From positions 124,001-188,000 of the forward strand of contig VGOW01000001.1 of NCBI GenBank assembly GCA_016875735.1: a stretch of DNA of 64,000 nt. Reading direction: 5' to 3'. The stretch is from Chloroflexota bacterium. GTDB lineage: Bacteria > Chloroflexota > Anaerolineae > Anaerolineales > VGOW01. How positions within the stretch are numbered: position 1 is the first letter of the stretch; each line of letters begins with the position of its first letter. The translations under genes and the position numbers were made by a program. Shown here one piece after another: positions 54,085 to 64,000 of the stretch. The notes below the pieces were generated by a model. That model saw only the letters and a list, made by a program, of their open reading frames with translations. It was not told the DNA's origin and searched no databases.

Positions 54085-56390
54085 AGGCAGATTAGAGACA
54101 AAGCCAAGGCATTCTGTGGATCGAGTTCCAGCACAGCGTGTTTGACTTGTTGAGATGCAACGCAGGAGTCGTAAGTATTCGACCAGATCAGTAACCGCTC
54201 GAAACGAGGCGGATCGGTTCTAGGATCGAAGTCCAATACTACCAGGCCATCTGTTACATCCATTGGCAATGGCTGGCGTTCATATAACCCCAAACTATAT
54301 GTGCGCCCGAAAGTGCTCCCGGCGCCTTCCAGCCCAGAGTCAGCGAGGGCAAACAACGCACGACGATAATCGTTCATTGCCGCTTCGATTTCGCCAGCTT
54401 CGATTTCCACGTCGCCGGATAAGAGGGTCACGCGAGCGATGATAGGCGCGGGCAAAGAAGCAGAAGACAGAGCGGCCCTGATCAGATCGCGCGCCTGCTC
54501 TACATCGCCGCGGGCAATAGCTTGAGTGATTTCATCGATTGTCTCAGTCGTCGTGGCAGCGACAACAGGCACATCTTTCAAAGCTCGACGTCGAAGTTCG
54601 GTTTGTAGCCAATAATCGCGGTCACGCCAATCAGGGCGTTGCGCTAACACAGCCAAATATTCGCGATGCGCGCCATCTTCATCGCCCAACACTTCAGCCA
54701 TCTGTCCGGCGGTCAAGCGAATTGTTGGCGCAAGAGGCGCCAGTTCAACCGCCCTCTGCAATGCTTCGTAGGCCGCCTGCCTATCTCCATTATGCCAGCG
54801 CGAGAGTCCCAAACTTGTATATGAAATCGCCAAATTGCCTTCCGTCGCAACTGCCGATTCGAAATGCCTTTGAGCCGCTTGCCAATCATCCAGTTCGGCG
54901 GATAACCATCCGGCATTCATTTGATAAAAAGCCAAAGTAGGATCACGGCGAATCGCCTCCTGCGCTTTTGCGTAAGCTTGCTCCACTTCGCCGTTGCTAT
55001 ACAGTTGCCGTGCTTCCTCAAATGAGCCATAAGCCATCAACCATTGAATCTGGAAAGCGAGGCCGACAGCAAAAGGAACGATCAGCGCAACGATTGGAAA
55101 GCGCGAACGCGGCAGCGGTGCAGCCGTCATCAACAAAGCAGTCACCATCATCAAAGGCACCATCGTCGCTAAGCAGTGAGTCGGGTCATCGAGGGATGAA
55201 TGGGTGACAAACCCGGTCAAACTAAAACAACTCGCCCAAGTCTCCAGCCGTAAGTCGGATGGCGCTGCTTTCACTCGTTGCCATCCTACGTGCGCCAAGA
55301 AAACCAATAGCATCGCCAAAGCGCCAACGCCTACCAATCCGAACTCAGCCAAAGTTTGTGCCACAATGCCGTGAGCATGAATGGGCCAAAATTCGGGTGG
55401 CAGGGAGACGAAACGCGGAACTTCAAAACCAAAGCGTCCTGGCCCCACTCCCAACCAAGGGCTTTCCCACGCAAGCTGGCCAGCAATTTTCCAGAAGACA
55501 AAGCGAGTGGCAAACAGGCCGCCGCCGTGCGTCGGGTGAGAGCTTTGATACACGAGTATCCCAATGAGTACGGCTACGGCGCACAACCCTAACCATATCC
55601 AGCGCTTCAAAAACGGTAACCAGCCCTCGCGTTTCGACGAATGGGATCGCCAAATCATTATAGCTGCCACCCCGGCCAACATCGAAAGCAATCCCGCCAG
55701 CGCTCCACGCGACGAGGCAAAAACAGTGTTGACTGTATACATGATCAACCAGATCAACAAAGAACTTCGCACCCCGTGTCGAGGGGCGCGCCGCCATACC
55801 ACTATCACATATGGCAAGGCCAAATTGGCTGAATTCATCAACAAGTTGGAATGGCCTAGTAGCGTCACTGGGCGATACAACGCCCCTAACAATAGGGTGC
55901 CCTGACCACTGGCATAGTACGCATAAATTTCCAGGAGGCCGGCGGCCATTGCCAAACCCGATACGGTTAGTAGTGCATTAATTATCGAAGCACGAGGCCA
56001 GCCTGCGGAAAGCCAATCGACTGCCATGAGGAAGATCAGCAGAAAGCCAGATAGCTTTAGCAAGCGAGCTGCGCTGACACGCCCATCGGGTGACACAGCC
56101 CAAGAGGCAAATGCCGCAAGGATAGTTGCCAACAGGCCCCATTCCAAGCCGGTGACCGACCAGGCCGCCCGTTCGGCAACACCTCGCCAAAGCAACCAAC
56201 TGATCACCAATGATGCTCCTAAAATCAGTGTCACGACCTGCCAGAGCAGATAGGTGTTTGCAAACAGCCCTCCCCCTGCCAAGACAATGTAGCATAAAGC
56301 AACCATCGCCACGATGTGCTTCAGGCCGACCTCTAAGGAAGATCGACGAGAGAGGGGCATTCTTCCAAAGGCAACGACGCGTTCAATCAT
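54081..56390 (-). CDS. O-antigen ligase-like (Wzy_C) membrane protein with C-terminal TPRs
   Basis: LLGHSNLLMNSANLALPY, ESPWLGVGPGRFGFEVPRF..PIHAHGIVAQTLAEFGLVG; TPR repeats follow. Confidence 0.85.
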   Translation of the reverse strand: MIERVVAFGRMPLSRRSSLEVGLKHIVAMVALCYIVLAGGGLFANTYLLWQVVTLILGASLVISWLLWRGVAERAAWSVTGLEWGLLATILAAFASWAVSPDGRVSAARLLKLSGFLLIFLMAVDWLSAGWPRASIINALLTVSGLAMAAGLLEIYAYYASGQGTLLLGALYRPVTLLGHSNLLMNSANLALPYVIVVWRRAPRHGVRSSLLIWLIMYTVNTVFASSRGALAGLLSMLAGVAAIMIWRSHSSKREGWLPFLKRWIWLGLCAVAVLIGILVYQSSHPTHGGGLFATRFVFWKIAGQLAWESPWLGVGPGRFGFEVPRFVSLPPEFWPIHAHGIVAQTLAEFGLVGVGALAMLLVFLAHVGWQRVKAAPSDLRLETWASCFSLTGFVTHSSLDDPTHCLATMVPLMMVTALLMTAAPLPRSRFPIVALIVPFAVGLAFQIQWLMAYGSFEEARQLYSNGEVEQAYAKAQEAIRRDPTLAFYQMNAGWLSAELDDWQAAQRHFESAVATEGNLAISYTSLGLSRWHNGDRQAAYEALQRAVELAPLAPTIRLTAGQMAEVLGDEDGAHREYLAVLAQRPDWRDRDYWLQTELRRRALKDVPVVAATTTETIDEITQAIARGDVEQARDLIRAALSSASLPAPIIARVTLLSGDVEIEAGEIEAAMNDYRRALFALADSGLEGAGSTFGRTYSLGLYERQPLPMDVTDGLVVLDFDPRTDPPRFERLLIWSNTYDSCVASQQVKHAVLELDPQNALALSLICL

Positions 56391-57207
56391 TTTTACTGTC
56401 GTATCGCCTCAAACCCGCCAACTGCATCCCCACCGCGATCACGAACTTCGGATTGTTGATCAAATACCGCCTCCACAACCGGCGCGGCTCGGTCGCCAAA
56501 CGGAACAGCCACTCGAGTCCGCTCCTCTGCATCCAGCGCGGCGCTTGCCGTTTCAGCCCGGCGTGGAAATCGAAGGCCGCGCCGACTCCGATCAGCACGG
56601 GTGCAGTCAACTGCTCACGGTGCGCGGCCATCCATCGCTCCTGTTTCGGCGTGCTCAGCCCCACCCACACAACATCGGCGGCAGAGTCGTTGATCATCTT
56701 CACGATCTGTTGATCCTCATCCTCATTCAGCGCGCGAAACGGCGGCGAGTGAGTCCCGGCAACCTGCAAGTTCGGGAATCGTTCGCGCAATCGCGCCGCC
56801 AGCAGTTCTGGCGCGCCCTCTGCGCCGCCGTAGAAAAAATGCCGCCACCCTTTTGGCGTTGAACACTCGCACACGGCTAACATTAAATCCGGCCCGTACA
56901 CACGCGATACTTGTCGGTATCCGCGCAAACGGCTCACCCACACCAGCGGCATCCCATCGGGCGTTACCATTCCGGCGGTGTTGTGGATTTGGCGCAGTTC
57001 ATCGTCGTCTTGGCTTTCCATCACGCCGTGCACGCCGCTCACGCACACGTAACGCCGCTCGCGCCGAGCGATCCACCCTTCGATAATTTCCAACACCAGC
57101 GGCATATTGACCGCGCTGACATGCACGCCGAGCACATTGGCCCGCTCGACATCCCCCTCTCCCGTCACGCGGGGGAGGGGTAAGGGGTGGGGGCCGAAAG
57201 CCGTCAC
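56383..57207 (-). CDS. WecG/TagA/CpsF family glycosyltransferase (GT26); GTG start proposed
   Basis: VLGVHVSAVNMPLVLEIIEGWIARRERRYVCVSGVHGVMESQDD..NTAGMVTPDGMPLVW..VWVGLSTPKQERWMAAHRE..GVGAAFDFHAG. Confidence 0.92.
   Translation of the reverse strand: MTAFGPHPLPLPRVTGEGDVERANVLGVHVSAVNMPLVLEIIEGWIARRERRYVCVSGVHGVMESQDDDELRQIHNTAGMVTPDGMPLVWVSRLRGYRQVSRVYGPDLMLAVCECSTPKGWRHFFYGGAEGAPELLAARLRERFPNLQVAGTHSPPFRALNEDEDQQIVKMINDSAADVVWVGLSTPKQERWMAAHREQLTAPVLIGVGAAFDFHAGLKRQAPRWMQRSGLEWLFRLATEPRRLWRRYLINNPKFVIAVGMQLAGLRRYDSKND
57153..57193. repeat. GC-rich palindromic element at N-terminus of the wecG-like CDS
   Basis: ccccctctcccgtcacgcgggggaggggtaaggggtggggg; encodes PHPLPLPRVTGEGD. Confidence 0.8.
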
Positions 57208-58182
57208 TTTCCCATTCTCTCCCGCACCTGCGACTCGATCCACGCGTACGTGCGTGCCATCCCCTCCTCGAGTGGAATCTCCGGCTCCCACTTCAACACT
57301 TGCCGCAAACGGGTGTTATCCGAATTGCGCCCGCGCACTCCCTGCGGGCCGGGAATGTGCTTCTTAGTGATCGTGATCCCGGCGATGGCTGCCGTCATGT
57401 CCGCCAGATCATTGATCGTGATCAGTCGATCCTGCCCCACGTTGAGCGGATCACGGTAATCGGACTCCATCAACTTGCGAATGCCGGTGAGGCAATCGTC
57501 GATGTAGCAAAACGAGCGCGTCTGTTCGCCGTCGCCCCAAATTTCAATTTCGTGGTTGCCCGTCAGTTTGGCAATGGCGACTTTGCGGCACATGGCCGCC
57601 GGGGCTTTCTCGCGTCCGCCATCCCATGTGCCCAGCGGGCCAAAGATGTTGTGGAAACGGACGACGCGCGTCTCGATCCGGCCTTCCTCACGATAGTGCA
57701 TACACAACCGCTCCGTCACCAACTTTTCCCAGCCATACGCATCCTGCGGTTGCGCCGGGTAAGCATCCTCTTCTTTCAGCGGAGTCACCTCGGCCTCCAT
57801 CTGCCGATACTCCGGATAAATGCAGGCCGACGAGGTGAACAGCAATCGCTTCGCCCCATTCATCTCTGCCGCTTCGAGCGTGTGCAAATTGATGAGCAAA
57901 TTGTTGCGCAAAATCTGTGCGTGGTTGGATGAGATGAAACCCATGCCGCCCATATCCGAAGCCAGCGCATACACATCGTCCACGCCGCGAGCGGCTCGCA
58001 AACAATTATCGCGCCGCCGCAAATCGAATATCTCAAACTCGTCCGCGGCCGTCGGTTCGTATTCGGAATGCTTGATGTCCACGCCGCGCACCCAATAACC
58101 CTCGGCCTTCAGCCGCTTCACAAGATGGTGGCCGATGAACCCGCCCGCGCCCGTCACCAGCGCCCTCGGTTGACTGCTCATG
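57204..58182 (-). CDS. NAD-dependent epimerase, GDP-mannose 3,5-epimerase-like
   Basis: ALVTGAGGFIGHHLVKRLKAEGYWVRGVDIK..LFTSSACIYPEYRQ..DAYGWEKLVTERLCMHYREE..WGDGEQTRSFCYIDDC. Confidence 0.88.
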
Positions 58183-58449
58183 TCATGAGTCCTTTCGCCA
58201 CGATGGTTGGCAAGATTATGATGCGTTCGGGGACAGCGGTCAATTCCCACCCAACCGTTCCATCGCCGGCCCATGATCGGGAACAAGCCTCAGCGCTCGC
58301 CGGTACACCGACTCTGCACCCGCGCGGTCGCCCAACGCCGCCCGCCAATCGCCCACCCGGATCAATCGCGCCGCCCATCGATCGGTGAACGGAGCCGGAG
58401 TCAACTGCGGCGCGAGATCAATCGCCATTGTCTCCTGCCGAAAAAAGAT

Positions 58450-60624
58450 TTACCCATAAGCCGCCGCGCCGAACGATCCGGGCCCGAAAACCGATTGAGC
58501 AAAATATCCATCCACCGCCGCCTCTCCCAAACTCGCCGCTGACTCAAAATCGCCGCGCGCCGCCGACGCCTCTGCCCACAGCCACGACACCTCCAACCGA
58601 TCCTCGCCCGTATCAAAATACGCCAGTTCCACTTTCTTCAGCAACACTTCGGCGTCAGTGGCGCGGCCCATTTGCAGATACGTTGCAATCAACGGCATGT
58701 AATCTCTCGCCCGGTCGCCGCCATTCGCCTTCGCTTCGAGTTGAGTCAGAGGGGGCACGGGCAGGGCCGGAGCGTTTGCCCACCACTGGCGCAGCACATC
58801 GGCGCGGAACGGCGTGGCCCGCCAAAAGTATGCATCGGCCCAATCGCGGCGCAGAGCGAGGGTTCGCACATATGCTTCGCGCGCCTCATTCCACTCGTTT
58901 GCGGCTTCAGCGGCCACGCCGTAATTCAATTGCAACAGCGGCGATCCACTGCCCAATGCCGCCGCCGCGCGAAATTCGTTCAGCGCGCGAGCCGAATCGC
59001 CGCGAGCAAAATACAACGCGGCAAGATTGGCGTGATTGAGCCACCAATCGGGATCGAGTCGCGCCGTCGTCTCGAAGACGGCGATGGCTCGATCCAACGC
59101 GGCAGTGTCTCCCTCATTCGCGCGGATGCTTTCGGCCAATCCCCACTGTTGATGAGCGATGGCGGATCCCGGATCGCGTCGGGCGGCTTCTTCGAAGTGG
59201 GAGGCCGCCTCTGCCCACTGCGACCGTGTGGCCGAAACCACACCATCATGCAGCGGCGCGAGCCGCCACACGTTGTAGAGTCCGGTGGCGGAGAGAATCA
59301 GGCCGAGCGAGATCGGAAAGTATGTCTGCGCGAGGGCCAGTGGAGGCGCCGCCCGGAATCGAGCGGTCGTTCGAGTATCCGCGCCCCGACCGGCCAACCC
59401 TGCTCCGAGCAGAACGGTCATCAATAACGAGTTCATGGGTTCGACATTAACCGAATCGACGAGGCTGTGCGCGGCCCAGCAGATTGAAGCGGCCAACGCG
59501 CTGAGAGCCACAGCGCGATCATTGCCCGTGAGTCGATGCACTTGCCGCCACAGGGCAACGAAAGTTGCAGCGGCCAACACGCCAAACGCAATTACGCCGA
59601 CGACGCCAGTTTCAGCGAGCAGGTTGAAGAAGATGCTGTGGGCGTGGGCGAAGAAGCCGTAGGGCGGGACGGAGTTGTATCGAAGATAGGCGCTGCCGAA
59701 GGTGAGCGGCCCCTGCCCGGTGAGCGGCCTCTGCAAAAACGCTTTCCACGCCGGAACCCAAAACTCCACCCGAGCCTGACTCGCAGTGGCTTTCTGCGGG
59801 TTGAGAATCTGTCGTGAGGCGATCCTGCCCAACGCAACCAACGCGACGAAACCAATGAGGGCGATTGGCAAAGAGATTTGCCAGCGTCCTTTTGCGCGTT
59901 GCCATTGTGACCGGAAAAAAGTTGCGCCGCCGGACTCTTTCAGCTTGACGACAGCGATGGCGGCCAGCCCGGCGGCGAAGCCCAACCAGCCGCCGCGCGA
60001 GGCGGTGAGGAACAGCAAGCCCAACGCCGAAAGAATCCACAACGAGAGGAAGATGCGCGGCGCGCGCGCGCGCGAATCGATGAGCCGCGCGATGGCCGAG
60101 AGGGTGAGCAAATTGAGGAAGGTGGCTTGGCCGTTTGCCAGCGGCAGGCGGTAGGCAATGTCGGGGATCCACTGGCCGGGGGCTGCCGCCAGCCAACCGC
60201 GATACCAGCTGAGAGCCAACAGCCACGACACACCCATGAGCAACGACCCGGCCAATAGCAAGGTTTTGACGAAGAGTTCGCGCGGCCAGCCGCGCGCCGC
60301 GAGCTGCGCGGTGAGCGCGAAGCCGAACACATACATGGCCGCCACCCACACTTCGTCGAGCGAGCGTCGAGGATCGATGGAGGTGAGCGCGGCGAGGAAG
60401 AGGGCGAGGGGAACGGAAAGCGGAGTCGGATTCGATACTTTGCGCCGGAGTCCGAGCGCAAGCCAAGTGGCCGAGGCCAGTGTCATCGCCCCCACGCCGA
60501 GGCGAATCAAATTGTAGTCGGAATATGCCCGCCAGGTGTTGGCGAAGAAGAGGAGGAAGGCGAAGAGGAGGAAGAGGAGGGATTCTTGGAGGAGGTAGGC
60601 GCGGGAAACTGGAGAGGAAGGCAT
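58450..60624 (-). CDS. O-antigen ligase-like (Wzy_C) membrane protein with C-terminal TPRs (second copy)
   Basis: RPLTGQGPLTFGSAYLRYNSVPPYGFFAHAHSIFFNLLAETGVVGVIAFG; TPR region LDPDWWLNHANLAALYFARGDSARALNEFRAAAAL. Confidence 0.85.
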   Translation of the reverse strand: MPSSPVSRAYLLQESLLFLLFAFLLFFANTWRAYSDYNLIRLGVGAMTLASATWLALGLRRKVSNPTPLSVPLALFLAALTSIDPRRSLDEVWVAAMYVFGFALTAQLAARGWPRELFVKTLLLAGSLLMGVSWLLALSWYRGWLAAAPGQWIPDIAYRLPLANGQATFLNLLTLSAIARLIDSRARAPRIFLSLWILSALGLLFLTASRGGWLGFAAGLAAIAVVKLKESGGATFFRSQWQRAKGRWQISLPIALIGFVALVALGRIASRQILNPQKATASQARVEFWVPAWKAFLQRPLTGQGPLTFGSAYLRYNSVPPYGFFAHAHSIFFNLLAETGVVGVIAFGVLAAATFVALWRQVHRLTGNDRAVALSALAASICWAAHSLVDSVNVEPMNSLLMTVLLGAGLAGRGADTRTTARFRAAPPLALAQTYFPISLGLILSATGLYNVWRLAPLHDGVVSATRSQWAEAASHFEEAARRDPGSAIAHQQWGLAESIRANEGDTAALDRAIAVFETTARLDPDWWLNHANLAALYFARGDSARALNEFRAAAALGSGSPLLQLNYGVAAEAANEWNEAREAYVRTLALRRDWADAYFWRATPFRADVLRQWWANAPALPVPPLTQLEAKANGGDRARDYMPLIATYLQMGRATDAEVLLKKVELAYFDTGEDRLEVSWLWAEASAARGDFESAASLGEAAVDGYFAQSVFGPGSFGAAAYG
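60061..60074. repeat. (CG)7 dinucleotide tract in CDS
   Basis: cgcgcgcgcgcgcg. Confidence 0.85.
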
Positions 60625-60657
60625 CGGCGACAAACTTCGCAAAACTGGATAGCGGAA

Positions 60658-61848
60658 TTACAAGCCACTCAACACCTGCCGGTACACTTGTTCCGTCTGC
60701 TCTGCCAATCGCTCCCAAGTGTACAGGCGATTTACTTTATCGCGTCCCCGACTGCCCATCTCTTCTCTGAGGCGGGGCCGCTCCAATAAATAGATCAGTC
60801 TTTCAGCGAGGGCTGAAGATTCTTGCGGAACCAGAAACCCATCCGCGCCATCATCCACAACATTGCGCACTGCCGAAATATCGCACCCGACGACGGGTTT
60901 ACCCATGCTCCATGCTTCAGTGAATACACCTCCGAAGCTCTCTTGCGTGGAGGGCAAACACAGAATATCACACGCGGCCAGCGCATCTGTCTTCATCTGC
61001 AAATCAACCTCGCCTACTTCCAATACTCGCTTGTCTGTTACTGTGGCGAACAACCCAATGGAATACGTCGTGCGCGGGCCAACAAAAGCGAAACGCACTT
61101 CCGGGATCCGCCGCCAAACCAGATTTGCCGCATCGAGTAATTGGCGAATACCTTTGTATGGGTACTTCTGGCCCAAAAACAATACAAGTGGCGCTTCATT
61201 CAAATTGAAACGAGAACGGAAACGCGCGCCATCAGGGGCATCGGCGAGAATTGGCCCATGGCCAGTAACAAACACTTTCTGCTCTTCCACACCCAATCCT
61301 ATCAGGAGTTGCCGTTCGGCTTCAGTCAAAGCGATCACCGCATCCGCCTCCCGGTACAGTCGGTGATAGTAACGATGTAACCAGCCGCCCCATCGTGGGT
61401 GATGAACAGGCGTAAATACGAATGGAATGCCTCGTTGCCGAGCCACTTTGAGGGATGCAAAACTCAGCCCCTCGCGACCGATCCGACAATTGTGGATCAA
61501 CTCGGCATTCTGCGCCCATCGGTTGATTTCAGTAGTCAACGCGTCTGCGATGTTCGGCAAAGCCCATCGTTGCAGAGGAAAATACATCACCACCCACGGG
61601 GCCAAGCGATGCCGCGCCGAGTCGGGCAAAGAAATTCTCTGTACAGGGATGCCATCCACTTCATAGGCACGTTCGGGCTGTGGAGCATTCAGGGTTGTGC
61701 CCATTAACCAATCCGTGCGTGATTCATCCCATTGTGTGACGACTTGCAATCGATGGCGACACGCAAGTTCTCGTGCGAGCTGATGCATATGCAATTGCGC
61801 GCCGCCAACGGAGGGGGGGTAGGCAGTGAGGGTGAAGAGGAGGTTCAT
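60658..61848 (-). CDS. Family 4 glycosyltransferase
   Basis: MNLLFTLTAYPPSVGGAQLHMHQLARELACRHRLQVVTQW..ILCLPSTQESFGGVFTEAWSMGKPVVGCDISAVRNVVDDGADGFLV. Confidence 0.93.
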   Translation of the reverse strand: MNLLFTLTAYPPSVGGAQLHMHQLARELACRHRLQVVTQWDESRTDWLMGTTLNAPQPERAYEVDGIPVQRISLPDSARHRLAPWVVMYFPLQRWALPNIADALTTEINRWAQNAELIHNCRIGREGLSFASLKVARQRGIPFVFTPVHHPRWGGWLHRYYHRLYREADAVIALTEAERQLLIGLGVEEQKVFVTGHGPILADAPDGARFRSRFNLNEAPLVLFLGQKYPYKGIRQLLDAANLVWRRIPEVRFAFVGPRTTYSIGLFATVTDKRVLEVGEVDLQMKTDALAACDILCLPSTQESFGGVFTEAWSMGKPVVGCDISAVRNVVDDGADGFLVPQESSALAERLIYLLERPRLREEMGSRGRDKVNRLYTWERLAEQTEQVYRQVLSGL

Positions 61849-62768
61849 ACCTCCATGCCCAGAACCCTGAAAGGGGGCGCATCTTTTAGACGCTTCTCTG
61901 CCGACTGCCTGTCACGCACCCAAATCGTGTTGTCCTCTCCCGACTCTTGGCGCGTGCCCGGGGTCAGTTCGATCAGTTCACGTTTGAGCGGATCGTACTG
62001 GCAAGGTCGAAAGCCATATCTTTCAATAGTGTCAAATGTGGTGCGAGGCGCTATACCATAACGCTTACAGTTCTCGTTAATTTCGACAATCAGGGCTTGG
62101 AGGGAAGGGTCGCTGAGTGTGTGTGTACTTCCAGCAAGAACAAATGCCTCGTATCCCTCGACGTCAATCTTCATCAGCGTCGGCTGTCGATCAACTAATA
62201 CTGCATCAAGAGTAGTGGTTTCTATCTGAGCCAACTCATGCTGGTAGACATTATCGGCATTATCAGACACGACATGATTCAACGTATCCAATTGCCAAGT
62301 GAATTTGATCGATCTGCGCTCGTTGCTCAGTGCCTGAGCATGGCAGTCAACAAGGCCAGATAGGCAATTCAGGGCAACATTCGCCTGCAGGCGATCAAAC
62401 GCAATAGGTCCTGGCTCAAAGGCGACGGTGCCACACCCCACTACTCCACTGGCCAGGATCGTATACATCCCTACGTTAGCACCTGCATCAACGAATAGAT
62501 CGGTTGGTCGCAGGAAATGTAGCAAGAATCCCATCTCGCTGAATTCACTGAGCCCAACATAGATATTCAAAGTAGCCCCATGCATACTAGGGGACACCAG
62601 CAGTCTTGTCTTGTTCACAAATGGGATGGCGACGGGGCCGGGAACCAACCGGCTGCCAATTTGCCAGCGCAACCAGCGTAAAAGGGCCATCATCGGTTGT
62701 TGGCGTGTCAGAGGATGATAGGCAACAACGCGGAAAGTGTAAAGAAGGTTACGCAGGTATCTCTGCAT
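61845..62768 (-). CDS. FkbM family methyltransferase
   Basis: DLFVDAGANVGMYTILASGVVGCGTVAFEPGPIAFDRLQANVALN..PTLMKIDVEGYEAFVLAGS. Confidence 0.93.
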   Translation of the reverse strand: MQRYLRNLLYTFRVVAYHPLTRQQPMMALLRWLRWQIGSRLVPGPVAIPFVNKTRLLVSPSMHGATLNIYVGLSEFSEMGFLLHFLRPTDLFVDAGANVGMYTILASGVVGCGTVAFEPGPIAFDRLQANVALNCLSGLVDCHAQALSNERRSIKFTWQLDTLNHVVSDNADNVYQHELAQIETTTLDAVLVDRQPTLMKIDVEGYEAFVLAGSTHTLSDPSLQALIVEINENCKRYGIAPRTTFDTIERYGFRPCQYDPLKRELIELTPGTRQESGEDNTIWVRDRQSAEKRLKDAPPFRVLGMEV

Positions 62769-64000
62769 ACTGTTCAGCCGGATAGATGAATTCCGTGCCG
62801 TTCAAGATACCATCACAGATAACATCTAGGCCAGCATCCTGCCCGGGAGCAAGATCGTCCAGCCCAGAAATGTGCAATTGATAGGGAGGTGAGCCCCCAG
62901 TAGGCTTAATGCACCTCAACGGAATCATGCGTCGGAAGAAGAAGTGGTAGGCATATTTGCGTACACGCAGAGTAGTTTCGGCATCTAAGCGATGTGGGAA
63001 TGGCAATTGATCCAACAACTTGAAATACTCTTCGGGCGAACCTGCATCGTACGTTACTCCTTTGCCACGAATCCATGCTTCGCCAGCGACGATAACTGGT
63101 AGCCCTAGACTGGCAAGTTCTACGCCGGTTTTTGTCCCATAAATGAGGACAGCGTTGCATTGAAGCATCGCAGCATATGTACTGATACGACTCTCCGGCG
63201 GAATAATGAAAACATTGGGAGGCAGAACCGGAAATGCTTTTTTGATCTCAGTTTGAAGGGGTTGTCGCGAGGGGATGAGCCCACGCAATTCGGCTGGATG
63301 GATCCGCACGATTAACTGCAAGTTGGGATGTCTAGCGAAATAACGGATAGTATGTATCACCCAATCCAGCATGTTGGGAAAGGCATTAGCGCGGTAGTGT
63401 AACTGCGCATCCCAGATCACATTAGTCAACATGCCAATACACGGCTTAGAAAAGTCCACTTTCAATTCATTAACAATAGCCGCGATATTCTCTTGGGGCT
63501 TATCGTGAAACCAAATCCAGTCGCGCGTACCCTGCCAGCGGCTTTTCAAATAATCCATTCCCTCGGTTTCCAATCGATCTGACCACGAGATATTTTCCCA
63601 ATTAGCCGTAGGCTCGGACAGCAAAGCATGGTGATATGTTTCATGATGAGTGAATATGAAACATCTTTTCCGATACGCCGGATTCCAATTACAAACATGC
63701 ACACCTTGTTGTCGCGCCACCTCCGCAATTATCCCTTGCGGCACGTAAATTCCATGATGGAAACAAGCTACATCAAACTTGTGGACGGCAAACAACTGTT
63801 GTATCGCTTGCGCTGTGAGCAGAGATGCGTGGAAGTATCGCCGAAGAATAGGTTCGGCATATGGCTCGCCTTCCAAGTCGCCGCGCGCATAAAAGCGTAG
63901 GGCCCCAGCCAAAGCATGCTCTCCGATTGCCAAGCCGTCTAACGTGAACGAGCCGATTTCTGTAAAAGGCACTCTAGTTGCCAACTCGGCAACACGTTGC
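62749..64000 (-). CDS. Capsule polysaccharide biosynthesis-like protein (5' end beyond window)
   Basis: FHHGIYVPQGIIAEVARQQGVHVCNWNPAYRKRCFIFTHHETYH..NLQLIVRIHPAELRG..VLIYGTKTGVELASLGLPVIVAGEAWIRGKG; frame open to the window edge. Confidence 0.8.
   Translation of the reverse strand, partial: QRVAELATRVPFTEIGSFTLDGLAIGEHALAGALRFYARGDLEGEPYAEPILRRYFHASLLTAQAIQQLFAVHKFDVACFHHGIYVPQGIIAEVARQQGVHVCNWNPAYRKRCFIFTHHETYHHALLSEPTANWENISWSDRLETEGMDYLKSRWQGTRDWIWFHDKPQENIAAIVNELKVDFSKPCIGMLTNVIWDAQLHYRANAFPNMLDWVIHTIRYFARHPNLQLIVRIHPAELRGLIPSRQPLQTEIKKAFPVLPPNVFIIPPESRISTYAAMLQCNAVLIYGTKTGVELASLGLPVIVAGEAWIRGKGVTYDAGSPEEYFKLLDQLPFPHRLDAETTLRVRKYAYHFFFRRMIPLRCIKPTGGSPPYQLHISGLDDLAPGQDAGLDVICDGILNGTEFIYPAEQYAEIPA

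Noticed and set aside
60540-60600. gaggag-rich purine tract as a possible regulatory triplex element
   Set aside because: Explained as the reverse complement of Leu/Phe-rich TM codons (LLQESLLFLLFAFLLFF) of the ligase gene.

Overview
High-GC bacterial chromosome segment, probably Chloroflexota (inferred from a secretin-less Tad locus with a CpaE carrying a receiver domain, GAF-rich kinases and abundant GT-C genes). Left part: 3' end of ftsH, then rpmH-rnpA-yidD-[PQQ-repeat lipoprotein]-yidC-jag, two single-domain response regulators, a disrupted GAF/histidine-kinase/REC gene, an in-frame threonine synthase/EamA chimera, lon, folC, a GT-C protein, a HigBA toxin-antitoxin pair, and a phnDCEE-type ABC transporter. 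Centre: GT2, HNH nuclease, long HPF, comF, a Tad/Flp pilus locus (tadC, tadB, cpaF, cpaE, cpaB, flp) and a NarL-type HK/RR pair. Right half (about 34.6-64 kb): a surface-polysaccharide island with about ten tandem GT-C membrane proteins, followed by GT4, two O-antigen-ligase/TPR proteins, WecG/TagA, a GDP-mannose-epimerase-like SDR, FkbM and a capsule-type protein. Three patterns are not explained by ordinary annotation. (1) A dispersed family of 7-bp-period short tandem repeats occurs at about 18 loci, several read in frame as membrane segments of GT-C proteins. (2) GC-rich palindromic elements lie inside or at the start of coding sequences in frame, and perfect 14-15 bp hairpins lie between genes. 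(3) Disruptions cluster at 4.1-9.6 kb: two frameshifts, two apparent internal deletions (one removing the kinase phospho-acceptor His) and a gene chimera. These could be real deletions or assembly errors. No rRNA, tRNA, CRISPR array, prophage or transposase was recognised. All coordinates were read by eye and the ORF track. No database search was run.
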